Shown here piece by piece: positions 47,536 to 55,863 of a DNA stretch of 64,000 bases (its first letter is position 1; each line of letters begins with the position of its first letter). The notes beneath the pieces are model-generated. The model had not been told where the DNA came from, made no database searches, and saw only the letters and a list, made by a program, of their open reading frames with translations. Both the position numbers and the translations under genes were made by a program. This DNA is from Massilia sp. PAMC28688 (GTDB lineage Bacteria > Pseudomonadota > Gammaproteobacteria > Burkholderiales > Burkholderiaceae_D): the NCBI RefSeq assembly GCF_019443445.1, contig NZ_CP080378.1:3410001-3474000 (forward strand), read 5' to 3'.

Positions 47536-48111
47536 ATGCTGCGACTATCCTTGTTTACTATGTGCGCCCTGCTGGCGGCGGTCCCCGCATCGGCCGAGAA
47601 ATTCCGGGATGCCGACCTCAAGGCGCTGGTGCCCCAGATCCGCGCCACCTGCCTCAAGCCGAGCGATCGCCAAAGCTGGATGACGGCCCGGCAGCAGGAA
47701 AGCGTCTGCGGCTGCGTGGCCGGGAAGATGCATGCCAGCCTGCGCAAGGCCAGTTTCGTCAACACCAGGGCGCCCACGGCAGCGGACAAGAAAAAGTACA
47801 TGGCGTTTCAGGATGCCGCGCAGCTGGCCTGTACCCAGCCCGTATTCAGGCAGCAGACCTTGCGCAAGGTGCGGCAGGAATGCGTCGCCAAGGCGCCCGG
47901 TATCCCCGTCATGCAGGGTCTGAAGCGCCAGCGCCTGGACAAGGTGTGCGGCTGCGTGTCCGAGCGATATGCCCGCACCTGGACACTGGAACTGGTGGCG
48001 AAGTATCCCGATACCCGCTCCACCATGGAAGGCTCGCGCGGCCTGTTTGCAGAATCGATTGCCCTGTGCAACGCGCCGCCCGCACGCAAGACGCCCGCAC
48101 GCAAGAATTAA
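47536..48111 (+). CDS. Secreted cysteine-containing protein of unknown function
   Basis: A 191-aa exported protein with a signal peptide (about residues 1-20, VPASA). The mature part contains two similar half-repeats: each has a single Cys (IRATCLKP; VRQECVAK) followed about 20 residues later by a CGCV motif (VCGCVAGKMHASLRKAS; VCGCVSERYARTWTLE). A further Cys lies between the halves and another near the end (IALCNAPP). The duplication suggests two disulfide-bonded helical units. The family is not recognised. It begins 15 bp after the hybrid kinase and may be its fourth operon member. Confidence 0.75.
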   Translation: MLRLSLFTMCALLAAVPASAEKFRDADLKALVPQIRATCLKPSDRQSWMTARQQESVCGCVAGKMHASLRKASFVNTRAPTAADKKKYMAFQDAAQLACTQPVFRQQTLRKVRQECVAKAPGIPVMQGLKRQRLDKVCGCVSERYARTWTLELVAKYPDTRSTMEGSRGLFAESIALCNAPPARKTPARKN

Positions 48112-48130
48112 CGGCGCCCGCAGGCGCCGT
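48111..48130. terminator. Hairpin between convergent genes
   Basis: ACGGCGCC (48111-48118) pairs with GGCGCCGT (48123-48130) around a four-base loop, with only a short T tract after it. It lies between the convergent ends at 48111 and 48151 and uses the same stem sequence as the hairpin after slyD. Confidence 0.5.
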
Positions 48131-48150
48131 CTCGCATCGGCCGGGCTGGC

Positions 48151-49581
48151 CTAGACGCCGCAGTAGGCCGTTTTCACGGTCGTGAAAAACTCGGCCGCGT
48201 AGGTGCCCTGCTCGCGCGAGCCATAGCTCGATCCCTTGCTTCCGCCGAAGGGCACGTGATAGTCCACGCCAGCCGTGGGCACGTTCACCATGACCATGCC
48301 GGCCTGCGCGTGGCGCTTGAAGTGGGTGGCGTGCTTGAGCGAGGTGGTGACGATCCCGCTGGACAGGCCAAATTCGCTATCGTTGGCAAGAGCGAGGGCG
48401 TGCTCATAGCTGTCAGCCTCGATCACGCTGGCCACCGGGCCAAAAATCTCTTCGCGGCTGATCCGCATGTCGTTGCTGCAGTCCGTGAACAGGGCAGGCT
48501 GCAGGAAAAAGCCGGGCGTGGCGCACTCCATTCGCTCGCCGCCCCAGGCCAGGGTCGCTCCTTCATCGCGGCCAATGCGGATGTATTCCAGGTCCTGGTC
48601 AAGCTGGCTCTGGTCGACGACTGGGCCGATGTCGATGCCCTCACCAAGAGCGTCGCCCACCTTGAGCGTGGCCAGCTTGTCCTTGACGCCCGCAACGAAA
48701 GCGCCGTAGATGTTCTTGCCCACGATGATGCGGCTCGATGCCGTGCAGCGCTGGCCGGTGGAGTAGAACGAACCTTGCACCGCGCAGTTGATGGCGGTAG
48801 CCAGGTCGGCGTCGTCGAGCACCACCAGCGGGTTCTTGCCGCCCATTTCAATCTGTACTTTGGCCATGCGTCCAATCGCGGCCTGCGCCACCTTGGCACC
48901 GGTGCTCACCGATCCCGTGAAGCTGATCGCGTTCACGCGCCGGTCATTGAGAAAGGCCTGGCCCACCACGCTGCCGCGGCCCATCACCAGGTTGAATACA
49001 CCATTGGGCAGGCCCGCGCGGCTGATGATTTCGGCCAGCGCCCACGCGCTGCCTGGCACCAGCTCGGCCGGTTTGATCAGCACGCAGTTGCCATAGGCAA
49101 GCGCAGGGGCGATTTTCCAGGCCGGGATCGCGATCGGGAAGTTCCATGGCGCGATGATGCCGACCACGCCTACCGGCTCGCGCGTGATCTCGATGTCCAG
49201 GTTGGGCCGCACCGAAGGCAGCTTGTCGCCACGCAGGCGCAGGCATTCCTGGGCGAAGAATTTGAAGATGGCGCCGGCGCGCGCCACTTCGCCTATGCCT
49301 TCCACGCGTGTCTTGCCTTCTTCGCGCGAGAGCAGTGTGCCCAGTTCTTCCTTGCGGGCGATGATTTCGGTGCCGATCCTGTCCAGCGCGTCGGCACGGA
49401 CCTGGATGTTCGACAGGGCCCAGCCGGGAGCGGCGGCGGCAGCGGCGGCAATGGCCATCTCGGCCTGCTGGGCGTCGGCCTGCGCATAGTGGCCGATGAT
49501 GTCGGCGGTGTTGGAAGGATTGATGTTGGCCGACGACGTGGCGCCGTCCACCCAGGCGCCGTTGATGTAATTCTGTTTCAT
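48151..49581 (-). CDS. NAD(P)-dependent aldehyde dehydrogenase, semialdehyde type
   Basis: A 476-aa aldehyde dehydrogenase. The nucleotide-binding and catalytic landmarks are GIIAPWNFPIAIPAWKIAPAL, FTGSVSTGAKVAQAA, the catalytic Glu in VQIEMGGKNPLVV and the catalytic Cys in STGQRCTASSR. Ending VPFGGSKGSSYGSREQGTYAAEFFTTVKT resembles the 2,5-dioxovalerate (alpha-ketoglutarate semialdehyde) or succinate-semialdehyde dehydrogenase group; the exact substrate is uncertain. The ATG at 49581 (MKQNYINGAW) gives normal family length, although the frame is open to about 49857. No operon partner is adjacent. Confidence 0.9.
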   Translation of the reverse strand: MKQNYINGAWVDGATSSANINPSNTADIIGHYAQADAQQAEMAIAAAAAAAPGWALSNIQVRADALDRIGTEIIARKEELGTLLSREEGKTRVEGIGEVARAGAIFKFFAQECLRLRGDKLPSVRPNLDIEITREPVGVVGIIAPWNFPIAIPAWKIAPALAYGNCVLIKPAELVPGSAWALAEIISRAGLPNGVFNLVMGRGSVVGQAFLNDRRVNAISFTGSVSTGAKVAQAAIGRMAKVQIEMGGKNPLVVLDDADLATAINCAVQGSFYSTGQRCTASSRIIVGKNIYGAFVAGVKDKLATLKVGDALGEGIDIGPVVDQSQLDQDLEYIRIGRDEGATLAWGGERMECATPGFFLQPALFTDCSNDMRISREEIFGPVASVIEADSYEHALALANDSEFGLSSGIVTTSLKHATHFKRHAQAGMVMVNVPTAGVDYHVPFGGSKGSSYGSREQGTYAAEFFTTVKTAYCGV

Positions 49582-49759
49582 GGCTCTCGCTTGGCTATTT
49601 GAGAAAAACGAGAGCTTACCACTGACGCCGTCATGCGGCCATGGGACTGTCTGCCCTGTGCCGATTTGGTGACTGAAGGCCGGGCAGGCCGCGCAGCCGC
49701 CGGGCGAAAAAAAAGCCGCCTGAAGGAGCAGGCGGCCCAAGAACGGATAACTTTTCTTG

Positions 49760-52700
49760 TTAGTTCGAACGCTGCACGAAGACCACGGTAGTGCGGGCCG
49801 GGATGGTGAAGGTGCCGCTGGCCATGTGGAACTTCGAGGTGCGGGCGACCGGGTCACCTGTCGAATTGATATGGACCGGGTGCAGGCTCAGTTTGTAGCC
49901 GCGCAGTTCCGGCACCGGTACCTGGCGCGCCACCTTGTCGGCATTGAACATGACGGTGATGGTCTTGTATTTGGCGTGCTGGTAGCCGCGCCCTTCGAGA
50001 TGCATGGCGATCACGCCAGGAACCTGGTCCGGCCCCACGTTGAAGAACTTCACGCGCTCGGTCACGTCGGCGGCGGTACGCAGGCGGAACAGCGAGCTGT
50101 CGTTGCGGATCTTGAGCAGGTCAATGAAGTAGTCACGCGCCTGAATGATGGCCGCGCTGTCCGGCTTGATCAGGGGGTTCACCAGGATTGGCGAGATGAA
50201 CTCGTAGTTGGCCCCGTTCACGCCCTGCATCGGCATGCCCACGCCGAAGTTATTGGACTGGTAGGAGTAGTCAAGCTTGTTGAACCAGTCGCCTGCATTG
50301 TAGCTGTCGCGGTCCATCGACTTCGAGCGCAGGATTTCCTGGCCCGCGTGGAAGAAGGGAATACCCTGCGACAGCATGTTGATGGCCGTGCCCAGGTTCT
50401 GCACACGAACGCGCTCGGCCAGGCTGGTCGATTGCGGCAGCTTGTAGGCGTTGAGATCGAAGAGGGTCTGGTTGTCGTGCGCTTCGACGTAGTTGATGGT
50501 CTCCTGCGGGCTGGCCGAGAAGCCGGCACGCTGGCCGAAGTAGTCGATCTCGCTGCTCTTGCGCAGTACGCCGAAACGGTCGGTGAAGCTGTAGTCGCGC
50601 AGGGTGCCGGACAGGCCCACCTTGACCAGGTCACCTAAGCGCAGCAGGTCGTCCTTGGACTGATTGCTCATGGCGTTCGGATCGTAATACGCGCCATTGA
50701 TGAAGCCCTGCTGGCCAACCAATGCCTGGCCACTGTCGCAGCAGCCGCCACCGCGCACTGCATCGCGCAGGCGGTCGTTGAAGGAGCCGATGCCGGTGCC
50801 GAACATGTTGGCCTGGCGTGCCTGCACGAAGCGGGCGTCGTTGCCGACGGTGCCGAAGTTCCAGGCTTCGCCATACAGATAGATGTCGCGGCCGGCGGCA
50901 GCATCGACTTCGGTCTTCAGGCGGGTGAGCACCGACAGCGGAGCCATGCCCATGATGTCGAAGCGGAAGCTGTCAACCTTGTAGTCACGGGCCCAGGTGG
51001 CGACCGAGTCCACCATCAGCTTGGCCATCATGGCGTTTTCGGCGGCGGTGTCGGCGCAGCAGCTGTCGTTGAGGATGGCGCCGCTGGCGTTGAGGCGGTA
51101 GTAATAGGTCGGTACGATCTTGTCCAGCACCGACAGCGGGCCTTGCTGCGAGCCGCTGGTGTGGTTGTAGACCACGTCCATGACCACGCTCAGCTTTTGC
51201 TCGTGCAGCGATTTGACCATCGAACGGAATTCGCGCACGCGCACTGCGCCGTCGTTGGCATTGGTGGCGAAGCTGCCGTCAGGCGCGGTGTAATGCACCG
51301 GGTCGTAGCCCCAGTTGAAGCAGTCGCTGTTCTCGGTGGCGGCGACCGCTGCCTGCTGCTCGGTCGAATTGGCGGCGGCGTTGGGGATGGCCGGCGTGAC
51401 GCATCCGGTTTCGTCAACGCTGGCAATGTCGAAACTTGGCAGCAGGTGGATGTGGGTCATGCCGGCCTTCTGCAGGGAACGCAGGTGGCGCATGCCGTTC
51501 GATTCCAGGTTGGTAAAGGCCATGAACTTGCCGCGGTGGCTTTCCGGTACCGTCATGTCGCTGGCGCTGAAGTCGCGTACCTGCAGCTCGTACAGCGAGA
51601 TGTCGGTGGGGTGGTCCAGCCTTGGCGTTTCGTGGCTGTCCCAGCCAGCCGGCTTGAGGGCGGGGCTGTCGAGGTTGGCGACAAAACTGCGCTTGCCGTT
51701 GGCGTTCAGGCTCAGCGAATACGGATCGGTCACCACGTTGTTTACCAGGGCGTTGCTGGCCCAGCGCGAGATCACGTTGACGTTGTACGTGTAGTAGGCG
51801 CGGTTGGTCCAGCTGGCGTCCGGGGCGCGCAACGACCATACGCCGCTGGCGGCATCGCGCGCCATTGGGTAGGTGACAGCGCTGGCAGTGTTCGCATCCG
51901 CGTAGATATTGAGCGACACCGATTTGGCCGTTGGCGCCCACAGGCGGAAGGTCGGCACGCCGGCGGCATCGAAGGTGGCGCCAAGTTTTGCGTTGGCGGC
52001 AGCACCTGCGAACAGCGAATCGAGCATGCCGGCATGCTGCAGCGAAGTCACCTGCAGCAGGGCGCCGGACGCGTCGAACTGGGCGATGGCAAACTGGCCG
52101 GTGACCTTGTCGGCCAGCGAGGCCGCGTCGGCTGCCGACAGGGTCAATGCCGTGTTCGCTGCCAGGTGCGGGAAGGCCGTCTTGAGCGCGTCGGACAGCT
52201 GGCCGCCGGAGGCCAGGGTAAAGCTGCCGTCGGCGCCGGTGACGCCTTCGGCCGAGGAGCTGATGCCGCCATTGGCAGCGTAATACAGCTTGTAGGTGCT
52301 GGTGGCGGGAGTGCCCGGCCACACCAGGGTGTTGGCCGACAGCCAGTGCGCCTTGGCTTCCGAGAGGTTGCCGAAGATGATCGCAGGCGGGGCGTTGTAG
52401 ATACGGCAGTCGCCTTCCAGCATCCAGATTTCCTGGCCGCGAGCGGCGATGTCGGCGGCAAAGTCCAGGCCCTGGTCGTTGCCGCAGTTTTTGTTACCGT
52501 AGCCGTCGGTGACGAGAAACCAGATGCTGCTCTTGGCGGTGTCGATGGGGATGTCGACGTAGCCGCCAAAGGAATCGGTGCCGGTCATCATGAAGCGGCC
52601 GCTGATCCATGCCGGGCTCGGGTTGACGGGACCCCACCACGAATACACGCCCCATTCGGCTTCGTCGCGCTGGGCGCGGCGAAAGTGCATGCGCACGGTG

Positions 52701-52873
52701 GCTGGCGCTACCGCGGGCACGGAGGCGACGGTAGTGGCCAGGGTACGCGGCTGGGCGGCCTGGGATGAATCGGTAGTGCTGCTGTCACCGCCGCAAGCGG
52801 CGAGCAGGGCGGCGCTCGCGCCAGCGGCAAAGATCAGCCGCAGGCGTGAAGTAATACTACGTACGCTACGCAT
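49760..52873 (-). CDS. pulA: Pullulanase-type alpha-1,6-glucosidase lipoprotein
   Basis: A 1037-aa exported debranching enzyme. The signal peptide ends in the lipobox LLAAC (followed by GGDSS), so it is probably outer-membrane anchored. A CBM41-like domain (about 60-170: VRMHFRRAQRDEAEWGVYSWWG), an N-terminal pullulanase domain and a CBM48 module (PTFRLWAPTAKSVSLNIY) precede the GH13 catalytic domain. The catalytic regions are VVMDVVYNHTSG, VDSFRFDIMG (nucleophile Asp), YLYGEAWNFG (acid Glu) and VEAHDNQTLFD. It hydrolyses alpha-1,6 branches in pullulan, starch or glycogen. The ATG at 52873 has a GAGGAG site upstream. A palindrome lies about 100 bp upstream. Confidence 0.93.
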   Translation of the reverse strand: MRSVRSITSRLRLIFAAGASAALLAACGGDSSTTDSSQAAQPRTLATTVASVPAVAPATVRMHFRRAQRDEAEWGVYSWWGPVNPSPAWISGRFMMTGTDSFGGYVDIPIDTAKSSIWFLVTDGYGNKNCGNDQGLDFAADIAARGQEIWMLEGDCRIYNAPPAIIFGNLSEAKAHWLSANTLVWPGTPATSTYKLYYAANGGISSSAEGVTGADGSFTLASGGQLSDALKTAFPHLAANTALTLSAADAASLADKVTGQFAIAQFDASGALLQVTSLQHAGMLDSLFAGAAANAKLGATFDAAGVPTFRLWAPTAKSVSLNIYADANTASAVTYPMARDAASGVWSLRAPDASWTNRAYYTYNVNVISRWASNALVNNVVTDPYSLSLNANGKRSFVANLDSPALKPAGWDSHETPRLDHPTDISLYELQVRDFSASDMTVPESHRGKFMAFTNLESNGMRHLRSLQKAGMTHIHLLPSFDIASVDETGCVTPAIPNAAANSTEQQAAVAATENSDCFNWGYDPVHYTAPDGSFATNANDGAVRVREFRSMVKSLHEQKLSVVMDVVYNHTSGSQQGPLSVLDKIVPTYYYRLNASGAILNDSCCADTAAENAMMAKLMVDSVATWARDYKVDSFRFDIMGMAPLSVLTRLKTEVDAAAGRDIYLYGEAWNFGTVGNDARFVQARQANMFGTGIGSFNDRLRDAVRGGGCCDSGQALVGQQGFINGAYYDPNAMSNQSKDDLLRLGDLVKVGLSGTLRDYSFTDRFGVLRKSSEIDYFGQRAGFSASPQETINYVEAHDNQTLFDLNAYKLPQSTSLAERVRVQNLGTAINMLSQGIPFFHAGQEILRSKSMDRDSYNAGDWFNKLDYSYQSNNFGVGMPMQGVNGANYEFISPILVNPLIKPDSAAIIQARDYFIDLLKIRNDSSLFRLRTAADVTERVKFFNVGPDQVPGVIAMHLEGRGYQHAKYKTITVMFNADKVARQVPVPELRGYKLSLHPVHINSTGDPVARTSKFHMASGTFTIPARTTVVFVQRSN

Positions 52874-53199
52874 GGAAAGACTCCTCGAAGAGTGATTGGC
52901 AAGCGGCGTCCTGTCCTTGATCGTTCGTTTTTGTGACGCCGCCGCTGGGAATGAAGATCCCCTGCATGTAATATTACTACACATCATTTTGAGTTCGGGT
53001 GAGTGTTGTAAAAATATGATTTCCGCATGGCATCACAGAAACGCGCTGCGACAGGCGCAGGCAGTGGAAACGGGGCACGGGAAAGGGGGCGGCACAGCAG
53101 CATGGCTGTGACCGGGCAAGTCCGGGTGGCTTGCGGGCCACGCGGAAGCGCTCATGCGGCGCAGGAGGAAGGGGCACGTCCGCGCGGGACGTGCGTGGT
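52874..53199. other. Upstream region of the pullulanase gene, 326 bp
   Basis: No gene is supported here. On the minus strand it is the leader and promoter of the pullulanase gene. The palindrome GTAATATTAC occurs at 52968-52977 within TGTAATATTACTACA (52967-52981). A related sequence, GTAATACTAC, is found at 52853-52862 just inside the coding region. These could be operator copies for a sugar-responsive LacI-type repressor, but this is only a guess. The part next to 53199 is the end of the cyanophycin synthetase gene and shows no clear terminator. Confidence 0.4.
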
Positions 53200-55770
53200 T
53201 CAGCCTTGGGCGATACGCTTGGCGATATGGGCCAGCGCTTCTTCTACCTGATCAATCAGGATCAGGCACAGGTCGCCGTCCTGCAGGCGGGCCAGGGCGG
53301 TGTCGATGGCGACGAATTCGCCATTGATTTCGTCGATGTGGGTGGTACGGCTGGCGCCCTCCAGTCCCTGGCGCAGCAGGCCGATCACTTCACCATCGGC
53401 GCGGCCGCGCTGGCACTGGTCCTGGTACAGCAGCACATCATCAAAGGCGGCTCCCAGGATTTCAGTCTGCTGGCGGATGTCGACGTCGCGGCGGTCGCCC
53501 GCACCGCTGATCACCACCAGGCGGCGCCGGGCCGGCATGTTCTGCACCGCGCCAACCAGGGCGATGATCGCATCCGGATTGTGGCCATAATCGGCAATCA
53601 CGGTGGCGCCGCGATAGCTGAACACATTGAAGCGCCCGGGTGCATTGTCGCTCTCGCCCTTGAAGTTTGCCAGGCCCGCGCAGATGCGCTCCCACGGCAG
53701 GCCCACGGCCCAGGCGGCCGCTACGGAAGCCATGACGTTTTCGACCTGGAAGCCTACCGTGCCGCCGCGGGTGATGGGAATGTCGGCCAGCGCAATCTCG
53801 CGTACGATCCCGCCCTCGGCCGCCACCAGCATGGCGCCGTCGACGTACACCACGCGCTGTCCTTGTGCGCGGTGGGTAGACATGATGGGATGGTCGATGT
53901 CGGCTGCGAAGAAGGTCACCGCGCCGCGGCAGTTGGCCGCCATCGCTGCCACTACGGGATCGGCCGCATTGAGCACGGCCATCCCGCCATCGGCCACATT
54001 TTGCACGATGACGCGTTTGAGCACGGCCAGGTCTTCCAGCGTGGTGATGTAGTTCAGCCCCAGATGGTCGCCCGAGCCGATGTTGGTCACAACGGCCACC
54101 TGGCAGCGGTCAAAGGCCAGCCCTTCGCGCAGCATGCCGCCGCGCGCGGTTTCAAATACCGCCGCGTCCACGTCCGGATGGAGCAGGACGTTGCGGGCGC
54201 TGCGCGGTCCGCTGCAGTCGCCGCTGTCGATCCTGCGCCCTTCAATGTACACGCCGTCGGTATTGGTCATGCCGGTGCGCAGCCCGGCGGCCGTAAGCAG
54301 GTGGGCAATCAGGCGCACCGTGGTGGTTTTGCCGTTGGTGCCGGTGACGGCAACGACCGGAATGCGGCCATCATCGCCCTCGTTGAACAGGGTCGAGATG
54401 ATCGCTTCGCCCACCGCACGGCCCTTGCCGAATGATGGCGACAGGTGCATGCGCAGGCCCGGGGCGGCATTGACTTCCACGATGCCGCCGTTTTGCTCTT
54501 CGATCGGCTTGAGCACGCTGTCGCACACCAGGTCCACGCCGCAGATGTCCAGGCCCACCATGTGGGCGGCGGCGATGGCACGCGCGGCCACTTCCGGGTG
54601 GACGTCGTCGGTGACGTCGGTGGCGGCCCCGCCCGTGGACAGGTTGGCATTGTTGCGCAGGATGACGCGCTCGCCCTTGGCCGGCACGGATTCGGCCACG
54701 TAGCCCTGGTTGGCCAGGCTTGCAAGCGCAATGTCGTCGAAGCGGATCTTGGTCAGGGAGGTGGCATGGCCATTGCCGCGGCGCGGGTCGAGATTGACCT
54801 GGTCGACCAGCTCGCGCACGGTGTGCAGGCCATCGCCCACGACGGTGGGCGGATCGCGCCGCGCCGCTGCAATGAGCTTGTTGCCAATGACCAGCAGGCG
54901 GAAGTCGTTACCGGGAAGGTAGCGCTCGACCAGGATGTTGTCGCGGAATTCAGCGGCGGCCGCGTAGCCGGCATCGAGCTGCTCGCGCGTGGTGATGTTG
55001 ACGGTGACACCCTTGCCCTGATTGCCATCCTTTGGCTTGATCACCACCGGCAGGCCGATTTCCAGCGCCGCCGCCCACGCGTCGTCCGGGCCGGAGACGG
55101 TGCGGCCCATCGGCACCGGTACACCGGCTGCGTGCAGCAGCTTCTTGGTCAGCTCCTTGTCCTGGGCGATCGCTTCGGCAATGGCGCCGGTGCGGTCGAT
55201 TTCGGCGGCCTGGATCCTGCGCTGGCGGCTGCCCCAGCCGAACGTGACCAGGCTGCCGTTGGTCAGGCGCCGGAACGGGATGTTGCGGGCCAGGGCGGCC
55301 TGCACGATGGCGCCGGTGGAAGGGCCGAGGCGCACGTCTTCATCGAGCTCGCGCAGTTCGCTCAGGGCCGCTGCCAGGTCGAACGCGGTGTCGGCGGCGG
55401 CACTGGCGCACAGTGCTTGTGCCATTTCCATGGCGCGGCGGCCGACCGCTTCCTCGGAATATTCCACTACAACCTGGAAGATGCCCGGTTCCAGCGTGGC
55501 CGTGGTATTACTGAAGGTGACGGGGCACCCGGCCTGCGCCTGCAGGCCCAGGGCCGCCAGTTCCAGCACGTGCGCCATGGGAATGGTGTCGTCGTGGCCG
55601 GTGGGCTGGAACGGCCCCATGTCCGGGAAGCGCTCGCGCAGGCGAGCCTCGAAGCCGGGCATGTTGCCGACGCATCCTTCCTGCGCGGTGCAGGCGACAA
55701 CTGCCTCGATCGAGGTGTGGTGGCTCCAGAGGTTAGGGCCACGCAAGGCCCTGACGCGAGATACTTCCAT
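53200..55770 (-). CDS. cphA: Cyanophycin synthetase (CphA1 type)
   Basis: An 856-aa enzyme that polymerises aspartate and arginine into cyanophycin. Three parts are visible: an N-terminal domain (1-160, beginning MEVSRVRALRGPNLWSHHTS), an ATP-grasp domain (about 215-470) with PVVIKPKDGNQGKGVTVN and IVEVNAAPGLRMH, and a Mur ligase-like domain (470-856) with an intact P-loop VTGTNGKTTTVRL and ADYGHNPDAI near the C-terminus. The ATP-grasp site adds Asp and the Mur-like site adds Arg. Full length and intact motifs mark it as the primary synthetase. It lies 93 bp downstream of the second synthetase gene on the same strand. Confidence 0.95.
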   Translation of the reverse strand: MEVSRVRALRGPNLWSHHTSIEAVVACTAQEGCVGNMPGFEARLRERFPDMGPFQPTGHDDTIPMAHVLELAALGLQAQAGCPVTFSNTTATLEPGIFQVVVEYSEEAVGRRAMEMAQALCASAAADTAFDLAAALSELRELDEDVRLGPSTGAIVQAALARNIPFRRLTNGSLVTFGWGSRQRRIQAAEIDRTGAIAEAIAQDKELTKKLLHAAGVPVPMGRTVSGPDDAWAAALEIGLPVVIKPKDGNQGKGVTVNITTREQLDAGYAAAAEFRDNILVERYLPGNDFRLLVIGNKLIAAARRDPPTVVGDGLHTVRELVDQVNLDPRRGNGHATSLTKIRFDDIALASLANQGYVAESVPAKGERVILRNNANLSTGGAATDVTDDVHPEVAARAIAAAHMVGLDICGVDLVCDSVLKPIEEQNGGIVEVNAAPGLRMHLSPSFGKGRAVGEAIISTLFNEGDDGRIPVVAVTGTNGKTTTVRLIAHLLTAAGLRTGMTNTDGVYIEGRRIDSGDCSGPRSARNVLLHPDVDAAVFETARGGMLREGLAFDRCQVAVVTNIGSGDHLGLNYITTLEDLAVLKRVIVQNVADGGMAVLNAADPVVAAMAANCRGAVTFFAADIDHPIMSTHRAQGQRVVYVDGAMLVAAEGGIVREIALADIPITRGGTVGFQVENVMASVAAAWAVGLPWERICAGLANFKGESDNAPGRFNVFSYRGATVIADYGHNPDAIIALVGAVQNMPARRRLVVISGAGDRRDVDIRQQTEILGAAFDDVLLYQDQCQRGRADGEVIGLLRQGLEGASRTTHIDEINGEFVAIDTALARLQDGDLCLILIDQVEEALAHIAKRIAQG

Positions 55771-55863
55771 AAACCGTTCATCCTATGAGGGTAAGGCCCA
55801 CCGCATACCGGTGCTGCCCGCGCCTGGCTTGCCGCCGGGCGTACTAATCTTGACCAGCGCGCT

